The notes below the pieces were generated by a model. It was given only the letters and a program-made list of their open reading frames with translations, did no database searches and was not told where the DNA came from. From JAZRUF01 sp045636205 (GTDB taxonomy: Bacteria; Bacillota; Clostridia; Oscillospirales; JAAYXM01), in assembly GCA_045636205.1 (NCBI GenBank), contig JAZTXE010000017.1, positions 1-14,518 on the forward strand: DNA of 14,518 bases, read 5' to 3'. Made by a program: the position numbers and the translations under genes. Below are positions 7,139-14,215 of this stretch, one piece after another; position 1 is the stretch's first letter, and every line of letters begins with the position of its first letter.

Positions 7139-7144
7139 TATAAT
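7139..7144 (+). promoter_or_regulatory. Possible -10 element of dpaAB
   Basis: A TATAAT hexamer lies 31 bp upstream of the dpaA start. No good SigA -35 is seen 16-18 bp further upstream, which fits dependence on an activator or a sporulation sigma factor. A convincing SigE or SigK match was not found. Weak call. Confidence 0.35.
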
Positions 7145-7175
7145 GTTATGAGAAAACGAAACGGAGGCTGCGATT

Positions 7176-8054
7176 ATGGACAAAAAACTTTCCTTTGCAG
7201 TCGTTGGCGGAGACATGCGTCAGGCGCATTTGGCAGAGCTTCTTGCCGACGATGGGCATGACGTACGCGCATATGCTTTGGAAAAATACAATTTTGAAAA
7301 AAACGTAAAATGCTCTCACAATTTCCAAGAGCTTTCACATCCTGTTGACTGTATAATACTCCCTTTACCGCTCGCCGGAAAAGACGGAATGTTAAATACA
7401 CCGCTTGCAACAGACCCATATTCAATAAACGAAACATTTGATTTATTCTCTCCCGGTCAGACTGTCATCGGCGGAAAAATAAATCATTCGCTGTTTGAAA
7501 AGGCTGGCCATATGGGCGTGCGCCTGTATGATTATCTTGAACGGGAAGAGTTTAACGCGGCAAATGCAATCCCATCAGCCGAAGGTGCTCTCCAGGCTGC
7601 AATGAGGGAGCTTGACGTCACAATACACGGCATCAGCGTTTTAGTTTGCGGCTACGGCAGAATCGGAAAACTCCTGGCAAGACTTCTTCAGTGCATGGGC
7701 GCAAATGTCACCGTATCTGCACGAAAATTCGGTGACCTTACATGGGCAAATGCATATGGATATAACACTGTAAACACATACGCACTAAGCGGAAACGTAA
7801 GCAACTTTGATCTTATTTTCAACACGGTCCCTCACATGATTTTCGATCATAATCTTTTATCAGAACTAAAACCCGGCTGCCTTTGCATAGACCTCGCCTC
7901 AAAACCCGGCGGCATTGATTTAGCTGCCGCAGAAAAAATGGGCATACGCACACTGTGGGAATTATCCCTCCCCGGGCGCGTAGCACCGGTCACCGCCGGA
8001 AACATTATGAAACGCACTATTTACAACATAATTGACGAATGGGGATGTAAATAA
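7176..8054 (+). CDS. dpaA: Dipicolinate synthase subunit A
   Basis: Together with DpaB this converts dihydroxy-tetrahydrodipicolinate to dipicolinate, the Ca-chelating spore-core solute, in the mother cell. The length of 292 aa is usual for the family. The N-terminal GGDMRQ motif (11-16) is the DpaA signature. A Rossmann nucleotide-binding site, VCGYGRIGKLLARLL, lies at about 157-171 with GYGRIG at 159-164, and a conserved IDLASKPGGID stretch follows near the C-terminus. The start has GGAGG (7163-7167) 8 nt upstream. The stop codon is directly followed by the ATG of dpaB, so the two are translationally coupled. It implies an endospore former, although no other sporulation gene is recognised nearby. 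Confidence 0.95.
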   Translation: MDKKLSFAVVGGDMRQAHLAELLADDGHDVRAYALEKYNFEKNVKCSHNFQELSHPVDCIILPLPLAGKDGMLNTPLATDPYSINETFDLFSPGQTVIGGKINHSLFEKAGHMGVRLYDYLEREEFNAANAIPSAEGALQAAMRELDVTIHGISVLVCGYGRIGKLLARLLQCMGANVTVSARKFGDLTWANAYGYNTVNTYALSGNVSNFDLIFNTVPHMIFDHNLLSELKPGCLCIDLASKPGGIDLAAAEKMGIRTLWELSLPGRVAPVTAGNIMKRTIYNIIDEWGCK

Positions 8055-8627
8055 ATGTCAAACCAAACAATAGGTTTCGCGATAAGCGGATCTTTCTGCA
8101 CCTTCAAAAAGGTTATTCCACAGATAAAGCTGCTCGTTGAGAGCGGATACAATATACTTCCTATTATGTCTAAAACCGCCTATACTACGGATACCCGATT
8201 TGGCAAGGCCTCGGATTTTGTTTCAGAAATATCTGATATATGCGGTCATGATATAATTCATACTATTCACGATGCGGAACCGATAGGTCCGAAAAAACTG
8301 CTTGATGCACTTATTATTGCTCCGTGCACCGGAAATACAATTGCCAAACTTGCAAACGGAATAACCGACACTTCAGTAACCATGGCTGCAAAAGCGCATC
8401 TGAGAAATCAACGTCCTCTTATAATTGCTCCGTCAACCAACGACGGCCTCGGAATAAATGCAAAAAACATCGGAACACTGCATGCGATAAAAAACATCTA
8501 TTTTGTACCCTATGGTCAGGACGATGCTCAGAAAAAAGAAAATTCTTTGGTTGCAGATATGTCAAAAATCCCGGATACTCTCACTTTTGCTCTCCAAAAG
8601 GAACAGCTGCAGCCACTGCTCATTTAA
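8055..8627 (+). CDS. dpaB: Dipicolinate synthase subunit B (flavoprotein-like)
   Basis: The 190-aa partner of DpaA in dipicolinate formation. It has the flavoprotein-family fold. The N-terminal IGFAISGSFCTF (6-17) and the APCTGNTIAKLANGITD motif (from about 89) are characteristic, as is IIAPSTNDGLG, a segment that in related flavoproteins helps bind FMN. It starts immediately after the dpaA stop with no gap, using a GGGGAT-like site within the end of dpaA. The unit ends at the hairpin at 8635-8664. The gene pair and its order match the spoVFA-spoVFB arrangement of Bacillus. Confidence 0.95.
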   Translation: MSNQTIGFAISGSFCTFKKVIPQIKLLVESGYNILPIMSKTAYTTDTRFGKASDFVSEISDICGHDIIHTIHDAEPIGPKKLLDALIIAPCTGNTIAKLANGITDTSVTMAAKAHLRNQRPLIIAPSTNDGLGINAKNIGTLHAIKNIYFVPYGQDDAQKKENSLVADMSKIPDTLTFALQKEQLQPLLI

Positions 8628-8634
8628 GCGTCAA

Positions 8635-8664
8635 AAAGCCTCAAAGCAAATGCTTCGAGGCTTT
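8635..8664. terminator. Terminator between dpaB and htrA
   Basis: A 13-bp stem (8635-8647 with 8652-8664) with one A/C mismatch and an AAAT loop. On the minus strand it is followed by a run of five Ts, so it best terminates the protease gene. On the plus strand the T-run is short, so termination of dpaAB here is less certain. Confidence 0.8.
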
Positions 8665-8671
8665 AAATATA

Positions 8672-9871
8672 TTAAAATAAATTACCGTTTCCGGTCCGGT
8701 CCTCTTCGAGAGTCAGTGTGGCCTCAGCTTGTCTTCCTCCACGCTCAACAACTATTTTCAACGCATCTCCAACCTTATATTTAGCCAAAACATCTTGCAG
8801 TTGCTCAGTATCCGTAATTTTTGTACCGTCAACTGCTACTATGCGATCCCCTGCGCGTATTCCTGTTTTTTCCGCAGCAGAACCCGCGTCGACCTCCGAC
8901 ACATACACTCCCGCGCTGCTCATTCCGTATATAAACGCAGCTCGGTCATTTACATCCATAAAACTCATGCCTATATCCACGCGCCCACTTACATAACCGT
9001 TGGATACAAGCTCTTCTATAATCGGAATCGCGTTATCAACCGGTATTGCAAACCCCAAGCCTTCGATACCGCTCCCCGACGATTTTGCATTTACAATCCC
9101 GACAAGCTGACCCGCACTGTTAAAAAGTCCACCACCGGAATTGCCGGGATTTACGGATGCATCTGTCTGTAAAAGCGTCATCTTCTCTCCTTCAACATCT
9201 ATTTCTCTATCCAGCGAACTTATAATGCCGTTTGTAACCGTTCCACCAAGTTGACCGAGCGGATTTCCTATTGCAACAACCTCTTCTCCTACTACCAAAC
9301 TACCTGACTTACCGAGCATAGCAGCCTTCAACCCCTTTGCATCCACCTTGATTACCGCCAAATCCGTCTTTGCATCCGTCCCTATAAGTTTTGCTTCATA
9401 TTCAGCTCCGTCGCGCGTAGTAACCGTTATTTTATTCGCGCCTTGTATCACGTGATTATTTGTTACGATGTACCCATCAGAAGAAAACACAACGCCGCTC
9501 CCTGCGCCCTCGGATACATATTGTCCCATTATCCTATTGCCGAGCGTTACACTCTCTGTGCGTATCTCTACAACACTCTCCATCGCTTTCGCCGCAACCT
9601 CTGCGGTACTGCTCAATTTCTTTTCACCGACAGAAACAACACTGGTAATCGGGATATTTGCGCCCTGCGAACTACCACCTGTTCCCCGCATTTGACCTGC
9701 CAGCATCCCTCCGCCAAAACCGATTACCGAAGAAAGCACCACGGTAGCACACATCATCGCCGCAATCTTCTTATCCGGTGACTTTGATTTTTTCGCCTTC
9801 ATATAAAGCTCCGGCGACGACCTGTAAGTATATCGGTTGTAATTTTCATATTCACTGTTTCTGTTAAACAT
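8672..9871 (-). CDS. htrA: HtrA/DegP-like membrane-anchored serine protease with PDZ domain
   Basis: An extracytoplasmic quality-control protease of 399 aa. A cytoplasmic tail of about 35 residues rich in Asn and Tyr is followed by one membrane segment (about 36-58), a Gly/Ser linker, a trypsin-like protease domain (about 85-290) and one PDZ domain (about 297-388). The catalytic triad is complete: His140 in VTNNHV, Asp170 in TDLAV and Ser245 in GNSGGG. This is the normal architecture of Gram-positive HtrA proteins, which act on misfolded secreted proteins. AAGGAAG sits about 6 nt before the ATG. The gene is monocistronic and converges on dpaB. No clear -35/-10 pair could be assigned in 9872-10005. 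Confidence 0.95.
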   Translation of the reverse strand: MFNRNSEYENYNRYTYRSSPELYMKAKKSKSPDKKIAAMMCATVVLSSVIGFGGGMLAGQMRGTGGSSQGANIPITSVVSVGEKKLSSTAEVAAKAMESVVEIRTESVTLGNRIMGQYVSEGAGSGVVFSSDGYIVTNNHVIQGANKITVTTRDGAEYEAKLIGTDAKTDLAVIKVDAKGLKAAMLGKSGSLVVGEEVVAIGNPLGQLGGTVTNGIISSLDREIDVEGEKMTLLQTDASVNPGNSGGGLFNSAGQLVGIVNAKSSGSGIEGLGFAIPVDNAIPIIEELVSNGYVSGRVDIGMSFMDVNDRAAFIYGMSSAGVYVSEVDAGSAAEKTGIRAGDRIVAVDGTKITDTEQLQDVLAKYKVGDALKIVVERGGRQAEATLTLEEDRTGNGNLF

Positions 9872-10005
9872 ATTTATCTTCCTTTCTGCTTGTTGTAATT
9901 ACAGTATAGAACATAAATATGATATTTCTTTGACGGATATTTAAACGTTATCAAAAAATTCTTTCAATATTTTTTGAATAACTTGTAAAAATAAAATTAA
10001 CAAAC

Positions 10006-10455
10006 TTATATTTCTATGCTTTCTTCATCTTGCTGTTTCTTCTTTAGTATTTCATTAACCTTTGCTGTATTCCTCTTGGTTATGTAATAAATAACCACCC
10101 AAATCGCCAGATATCCAAGAACAAAAACACCTGAAAAAAACAAAACCGGAGTGGCGCTCCATTCCAACCAATCGTTAATAAGATAGGTGCTCAAATAGCT
10201 GATGTATAAAACACCACCGTGAATCAAAATTGCAACCATCAGGGACAAGCGTTCAATTTGATAGATAATATTCATGCCCCCAACAACAAAGGCAAGTGCT
10301 GATAGAGAAAATATACCAAGGCATACCTGATTTACAGTCAAAGTTTCAACGGCAGCATGTCGCTGCAAAACCAGATATAATATTGCCAAAACAATCGGAC
10401 CAAAACCGCAAGCAATCAAACCGCGTCTAAAAAATTCTAAAACATTCTTTTTCAT
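10006..10455 (-). CDS. DUF3021-family membrane protein
   Basis: A 149-residue integral membrane protein with four hydrophobic segments (about 12-30, 41-63, 72-92 and 103-127) and a charged C-terminal tail rich in Lys, Gln and Glu. Size, topology and its position directly after a LytTR gene match DUF3021 proteins, which in Bacillota typically accompany a LytTR regulator and are thought to control it from the membrane. The start codon overlaps the LytTR stop in an ATGA arrangement, so translation is coupled. No catalytic residues are seen. A weak AT-rich hairpin follows in the 9961-9976 region. Confidence 0.85.
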   Translation of the reverse strand: MKKNVLEFFRRGLIACGFGPIVLAILYLVLQRHAAVETLTVNQVCLGIFSLSALAFVVGGMNIIYQIERLSLMVAILIHGGVLYISYLSTYLINDWLEWSATPVLFFSGVFVLGYLAIWVVIYYITKRNTAKVNEILKKKQQDEESIEI

Positions 10456-10892
10456 ATTCTTTCATATCTCCTTCTGATTTCTGCAAAACAACGCCTGGAC
10501 ACATATTCACGATAACCGCATTCAAACACGGCATCTACACCTCCGCTCAACACCGCATTAAACCGCAGAATGCGATGTTCATTGGCAAGAGAAGATTTGT
10601 TAATACGGATAAAATAAGATGGTAAAATCTCCTCTAAATCCCTAAGTCTCCCCTGGATTCTATAACGGTTACCGTATGCAATCGCAATCACTTTTCTGTC
10701 AATAATGGTAATACACTCTATTTCTTTATATTCTAACTTTCGCATCTCATCATCCATATACCCTATAATGCTGTCCGCGCCCGAGAAATTACAGACGAGA
10801 TTCTCTATCTGCTGTGTCAGAGCACAAGGAGCATGGACGACTGCTATTATTTCTTCTTCTGCATCTTTATCGATAATTAGTTTATATTTCAT
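10452..10892 (-). CDS. LytTR-domain DNA-binding regulator without receiver domain
   Basis: A 146-residue transcription factor. A short N-terminal region (1 to about 45) of unknown type is followed by a LytTR domain (about 48-144). Recognisable LytTR parts are the YKEIECITIIDRKVIAIAYGNRYRI strands, the LRDLEEILPSYFIRINKSSLAN segment and the closing YVSRRCFAEIRRRYE helix. There is no phosphoacceptor domain, so the signal probably comes from the membrane protein encoded immediately downstream, as in two-gene LytTR regulatory systems. A GAGGAG site (10901-10906) is 8 nt upstream. The promoter is the extended -10 at 10985-10993. Its targets are unknown; autoregulation is likely. Confidence 0.9.
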   Translation of the reverse strand: MKYKLIIDKDAEEEIIAVVHAPCALTQQIENLVCNFSGADSIIGYMDDEMRKLEYKEIECITIIDRKVIAIAYGNRYRIQGRLRDLEEILPSYFIRINKSSLANEHRILRFNAVLSGGVDAVFECGYREYVSRRCFAEIRRRYERI

Positions 10893-10949
10893 CTGCTCAA
10901 CTCCTCACTGTTTTTTCTCTTTAAAAGCCATCTCTGTTCTTTCAATTAC

Positions 10950-10971
10950 TTACATTTATATCATCCTCCTT
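10950..10971 (-). promoter_or_regulatory. Leader ribosome binding site with back-to-back start-stop codons
   Basis: On the minus strand a full AAGGAGG (10971-10965) is followed 9 nt later by ATG directly followed by TAA (10955-10950). Between them lies ATG-ATA-TAA (10964-10956), abutting the site. The result is a strong ribosome site whose only reading frames are one or two codons long, about 60 nt upstream of the LytTR start. It could be a regulatory start-stop element or a relic; function is not shown by sequence alone. Confidence 0.4.
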
Positions 10972-10984
10972 ATCTGCAAGTGCT

Positions 10985-10993
10985 ATTATAGCA
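10985..10993 (-). promoter_or_regulatory. Extended -10 promoter of the LytTR-DUF3021 operon
   Basis: On the minus strand TGCTATAAT is a perfect extended -10 (TGnTATAAT) without a good -35, predicting a start near 10978 and an 86-nt leader. The forward sequence 10981-10993 is also an odd-centred perfect palindrome, TGCTAT-T-ATAGCA, covering the -10, which may be an operator. Confidence 0.65.
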
Positions 10994-11099
10994 AATACAA
11001 ACGGAGAAGTCTTGTTTTTTGTCTGTTCGGTCGATTCTGACGTCTCATCGGCTGTAGACACTGTAAAACCACCGTCAAAGGACATTGCCCAGATACAAA

Positions 11100-11131
11100 A
11101 AATCGCTTCAAGATTTCTCTTAAAGCGATTT
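11100..11131 (-). terminator. ilvE terminator
   Basis: A 14-bp stem (11100-11113 with 11118-11131), including one G-U pair in the minus-strand RNA, closes a GAAA tetraloop. It is followed on the minus strand by a T-run ending at 11097. It lies 18 bp downstream of the ilvE stop. Confidence 0.9.
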
Positions 11132-11149
11132 TTATTATCATTGCTTTTC

Positions 11150-12217
11150 TTATCTAACCGGAACAGTCCAACCAAAGCTATCTTCAATTCTGCCCCACTG
11201 AATTCCGGTGAGTGTATCGTAAAGATGCTGAGTTACCTCTCCGATTTTTCCGCCGTTTACGGTAAACACTTTATCCTTATAACGGAGCTCGCCAATCGGA
11301 GAAACAACAGCCGCAGTACCGCAGCCCCATGCCTCTTCCAAAGTTCCGTCAGCCATTGCCTTTTCAAGCTCGTCAATGCTGAGAAGTCTCTCAGAAACAT
11401 TATAACCTTCACTCTTGAGCACCTCAATGCAGGACATGCGTGTAATTCCCGGAAGAATAGAACCGGTAAGCGCCGGAGTTACAATCTCCCCGTTTATCTT
11501 GAACATTACGTTCATAGCGCCAACTTCTTCTATGTACTTTCTCTCAACACCGTCAAGCCACAGAACCTGTGAATATCCGTTCTGCTCCGCTCTTTCGCCC
11601 GCGCGGTTGCTCGCTGCGTAGTTTCCTCCGCACTTTGCATAGCCGGTGCCGCCGCGTACAGCGCGTACATCGTCAGCCTCAATCATAATCTTAACCGGGT
11701 TGATACCCTCTTTGTAATAGCTGCCTACCGGAGATGCAATAATCATGAAGGTAGCATTATGAACTGCGTGAACGCCGAGTGTTTCATCATTTCCAAACAT
11801 AAACGGACGCAAGTAAAGCGAAGTGCCCGGAGCAGACGGAGTCCAATCCTGCTCATGCTTTACAAATGTCTCCAGAATCTCCATAGCCATATCCTCATCA
11901 ATCTGAGGCAGACAAAGTCTGTCAGCAGAACGATTCATTCTGCGGATATTTTCAATAGGTCTGAACATCTGAACCTGACCGTCCGCACGGCGATATGCCT
12001 TGAGACCTTCAAAGATTTCAGAACCGTAGTGAAGCACGGTAGATGCCGGATGCAGCTCAATCTTTGCAAACGGCACAATTCTCATATCATGCCAGCCCTG
12101 ACTGTCGCTGTAATCCATAATAAACATATGGTCGGTAAAATAATTACCAAAACCCAGAGTGCTGGGCTCGGGCTTTTCTTTAAGCACGGAAGCTTTAGTA
12201 ACAGAAATTTGCAACAT
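11150..12217 (-). CDS. ilvE: Branched-chain amino acid aminotransferase
   Basis: A cytoplasmic PLP-dependent fold-type IV enzyme that transfers amino groups between glutamate and the 2-keto acids of Leu, Ile and Val. The length of 355 aa fits the longer BCAT type. Signatures are HYGSEIFEGLKAYR (63-76), the PLP lysine Lys195 in GTGYAKCGGNYAAS, the EEVGAMN segment (230-236) and the SILPGITR motif (253-260), followed by GCGTAAVVSPIG near 298-309. An AAGGAGG site is 8 nt upstream of the ATG. It is transcribed alone, with twin -10 elements upstream and a hairpin terminator downstream. No T-box or leader peptide is seen in its short leader. Confidence 0.97.
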   Translation of the reverse strand: MLQISVTKASVLKEKPEPSTLGFGNYFTDHMFIMDYSDSQGWHDMRIVPFAKIELHPASTVLHYGSEIFEGLKAYRRADGQVQMFRPIENIRRMNRSADRLCLPQIDEDMAMEILETFVKHEQDWTPSAPGTSLYLRPFMFGNDETLGVHAVHNATFMIIASPVGSYYKEGINPVKIMIEADDVRAVRGGTGYAKCGGNYAASNRAGERAEQNGYSQVLWLDGVERKYIEEVGAMNVMFKINGEIVTPALTGSILPGITRMSCIEVLKSEGYNVSERLLSIDELEKAMADGTLEEAWGCGTAAVVSPIGELRYKDKVFTVNGGKIGEVTQHLYDTLTGIQWGRIEDSFGWTVPVR

Positions 12218-12263
12218 TGGTTATTCCTCCTTGAATCCTTCTTCATCAATTATAACATTAATA

Positions 12264-12291
12264 ATTATATCACACAATTTTTATACTGCAA
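12264..12291 (-). promoter_or_regulatory. ilvE promoter
   Basis: On the minus strand a weak -35 TTGCAG (12291-12286), a 16-bp spacer and a perfect -10 TATAAT (12269-12264). A second TATAAT lies 15 bp downstream (12254-12249) and could give a second start. Confidence 0.6.
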
Positions 12292-12320
12292 GTAATTTTT
12301 TACATTATTCCCTTTTAAGC

Positions 12321-12401
12321 GCACTTGTGGTATAATAACCTCAGTGAAAAACACAAAGCGTTTTCAGCGCCAAAGACGCACTTGGGATTGTGGTATAATA
12401 A
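12321..12401 (+). repeat. Direct repeat of a promoter cassette upstream of the NodB-like gene
   Basis: GCACTTGTGGTATAATAA at 12321-12338 recurs at 12378-12401 with a 6-base insertion (GGATTG) after GCACTTG. Each copy carries TGGTATAAT, an extended -10 element (TATAAT at 12331-12336 and 12394-12399). The copies are 63 bp apart at the -10. An imperfect inverted repeat (TGAAAA at 12345-12350, TTTTCA at 12361-12366) lies between them. Confidence 0.75.
12391..12399 (+). promoter_or_regulatory. Proximal extended -10 promoter of the NodB-like gene
   Basis: TGGTATAAT has both the TGn extension and a perfect -10 hexamer; no consensus -35 is seen. Transcription should start near 12406, about 35 nt before the ATG at 12440. 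The distal copy (12328-12336) would add about 63 nt. Confidence 0.65.
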
Positions 12402-12439
12402 TTTTAATATTCACTTTATTCGGAGGTGAGCTCATTATT

Positions 12440-13639
12440 ATGAAACGCATTCTTTCTCTTTTATTAATTTGCGCCCTTCTTATATGTGCATTTCCTGCAC
12501 CTACCTCAGCTGCAGGTGAAATTTTCGTGGCTACAAACAATATGATTCTCCCTCTTACCGATGCAATGCCCATAAAATCCGGCGGTGTGTGGTATGTGGA
12601 TTACACCTGCCTTACCAGCGGAGATTTAAAAGTCAGCAGCTCGTATAATGCCGATTCGAGAACCCTCGTCCTTTATACGTGGGAAAACACTCTCGTCTTC
12701 AATCTCGATGAGCGCACTGCGTATAATACAAAGGATAACATAAAGCATTCACAAAATGTACTTTCTTCCCACGGAACTTTCTATGTTCCTGCGCAATTTA
12801 CCGCTTCGCAACTCGGCATAATATATTCGTATATTGATTCTGCCTCTTGTGTTCGTTTTCGAACTACTTCAAATTTAACAGATGCCATGTTTTCCTATAT
12901 AGTAAAAAGTAAAATTCCCGAGCTTATAGCTCAATATAATGCTTCAAAAGCGCCGGAAAATAATTCATCCGGTTCACAGCAGCAGGTTCAAGGTTCATCC
13001 GGCACGCAATCATCCGGCGGTACGGAAGAAGTAACCGTTCAAAAACGCGTTTTTTTAACCTTTGATATAACCTCCGGAGAATATAACAAAGCCATACTGG
13101 ACGCCCTGTCCAAACACAAGATGAAAGCTACGTTTTTTCTCTCCGGCAATACTTTACTCGCAAACGACGATACCGTACGTCGCATGACGGTTGACGGTCA
13201 CGAAATTGGTATAAGCGGATTTTTAAATGACAGCCAAGCCTTTTCCTCTACTGAAACAATGCTCAGCGAGCTCAGTAAAACAAACAACCTTTTATATGAG
13301 ATTTCGCATATTAAATCTCATCTGGTTCGTGTTCCCAACGGAAGCAAGGCAGCTCTTTCCTCTCAATGTGCAGACGCTTTGATAAATTCAGGATACCGCT
13401 ATTGGGACTGGACAATCAACGCAAACGGCGGATACGCAAATCCCTCAGCATCCCGAATATCAAGCACGGTTATAAACACACTCAAAAAACAATCATATGC
13501 AGTAATACGTTTTACAGATTCGGTACAAACCGTGTCAGCACTCAACAAAATCCTCGATTATCTGAGTGACAATAATTGCGTAGTCTCTACGCTCTCTGTC
13601 CTGGATTCTCCAACAAACCAACGAGGAGACAGAAGATAA
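12440..13639 (+). CDS. Secreted NodB-like (polysaccharide deacetylase fold) protein with degenerate active site
   Basis: A 399-residue exported protein. Residues 1 to about 24 form a signal peptide (cleavage probably after TSA). Residues about 28-142 resemble a copper-amine-oxidase-N/stalk-like domain (WYVDY, HGTFYVPAQFTASQLGI). Residues about 168-198 are a Ser/Gly/Gln linker. Residues about 201-390 carry a NodB-type fold. The catalytic TFDD motif reads TFDI (Asp209 kept, metal Asp lost). The HxxxH metal pair after GHEIG is replaced by ISGFLND. RVPNG (297-301) stands for RPPYG, and the late LHD motif is RFTDS. Deacetylase activity is therefore doubtful; cell-wall glycan binding is possible. 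The start is set by GGAGGTGA (12422-12429). An upstream GTG at 12344 would enclose the proximal promoter. Confidence 0.8.
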   Translation: MKRILSLLLICALLICAFPAPTSAAGEIFVATNNMILPLTDAMPIKSGGVWYVDYTCLTSGDLKVSSSYNADSRTLVLYTWENTLVFNLDERTAYNTKDNIKHSQNVLSSHGTFYVPAQFTASQLGIIYSYIDSASCVRFRTTSNLTDAMFSYIVKSKIPELIAQYNASKAPENNSSGSQQQVQGSSGTQSSGGTEEVTVQKRVFLTFDITSGEYNKAILDALSKHKMKATFFLSGNTLLANDDTVRRMTVDGHEIGISGFLNDSQAFSSTETMLSELSKTNNLLYEISHIKSHLVRVPNGSKAALSSQCADALINSGYRYWDWTINANGGYANPSASRISSTVINTLKKQSYAVIRFTDSVQTVSALNKILDYLSDNNCVVSTLSVLDSPTNQRGDRR

Positions 13640-13641
13640 GA

Positions 13642-13674
13642 AAAAGCCGGAGTTTTACTAAAACTCCGGCTTTT
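13642..13674. terminator. Bidirectional terminator downstream of the NodB-like gene
   Basis: A perfect 15-bp stem (13642-13656 with 13660-13674) with a GC-rich core and a 3-nt loop is flanked by A-runs and T-runs on the two sides. It serves this gene and the convergent zinc-ribbon gene. Confidence 0.94.
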
Positions 13675-13685
13675 ATTATTCTTTT

Positions 13686-14132
13686 TTAGTGGCAGCAATC
13701 ACAGTCGCAACCGTCTTCGCAGTCCATATCAAATTCAAGCTCTTCACCGCAGTTCGGGCACTGAATTTTTCCAAGCTCAATTATAGACTCATCTACGGTA
13801 ATCTCCTCGTTGCAGCTTCCGCAAACAACGCTGTAATAATACTCGTCGCAGTTGCATTCATCACAATCGCAGTCACAGTCATCTTCCCAATCCTCGCAAT
13901 CGTCATCGCAATCACAGTCGATCGCATGCTCGATGCTCAGAAGTTCTTCAGCGACTTCATCGAGTTCACTTTCAATATTGGCAGTGCAATCTTCAAGCTC
14001 ATCAACGGATAATGCGATGTCGTTTATAACATCAATAACCGCTTTTAAAAGCTTTCCTTCCTTCTTGCTCTCATCTAACTCCATTCCATCTGCCAAACCT
14101 TTTAAATACGCTGCTCTTTCAATCAAACTCAT
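13686..14132 (-). CDS. CD1247-type zinc-ribbon protein with Asp/Cys-rich repeats
   Basis: A 148-residue protein of unknown function. The N-terminus, beginning MSLIERAAYLKGLADGMELD, matches the small helical domain found in clostridial proteins related to C. difficile CD1247 (recognised from memory) and extends to about residue 70 as an acidic helical or coiled region. Residues 71-97 are almost only Asp, Glu and Cys, with eight cysteines (73, 75, 79, 86, 88, 90, 93, 95). A zinc ribbon follows, with Cys104/Cys107 and Cys125/Cys128. The last eleven residues hold five more cysteines and end in His148. The AAAGGGG site is about 10 nt before the ATG. It lies downstream of efp, with a hairpin between. 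Metal storage or sensing is possible but not shown. Confidence 0.85.
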   Translation of the reverse strand: MSLIERAAYLKGLADGMELDESKKEGKLLKAVIDVINDIALSVDELEDCTANIESELDEVAEELLSIEHAIDCDCDDDCEDWEDDCDCDCDECNCDEYYYSVVCGSCNEEITVDESIIELGKIQCPNCGEELEFDMDCEDGCDCDCCH

Positions 14133-14164
14133 AATTGCAAGACCCCTTTAATGAAAATATTTAT

Positions 14165-14194
14165 AATGCCCTCGCGCAAGTGCGTGAGGGCATT
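14165..14194. terminator. Hairpin between efp and the zinc-ribbon gene
   Basis: A 13-bp GC-rich stem (14165-14177 with 14182-14194) with one G/T pair and an AAGT loop. On the minus strand it is followed by ATAAATATTTTC, an imperfect T-tract. It can act as efp terminator or as an attenuator that lets some transcription into the downstream gene. Confidence 0.7.
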
Positions 14195-14215
14195 GTTTTC
14201 TTATAAAATAATTTC

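Noticed and set aside
9961..9976. Weak AT-only hairpin (TTCAA/TTGAA) with a T-run downstream of the DUF3021 gene
   Set aside because: The 5-bp AT stem is too weak to call as a terminator.
10942..11187. 81-codon open frame on the minus strand between ilvE and the LytTR gene
   Set aside because: It starts inside the end of ilvE, runs through the ilvE terminator and the LytTR promoter, and has no ribosome site or recognisable family.
12344..12439. N-terminal extension of the NodB-like gene from a GTG at 12344
   Set aside because: It would place the proximal extended -10 promoter inside the gene and would bury the signal peptide; GGAGGTGA fits the ATG at 12440.
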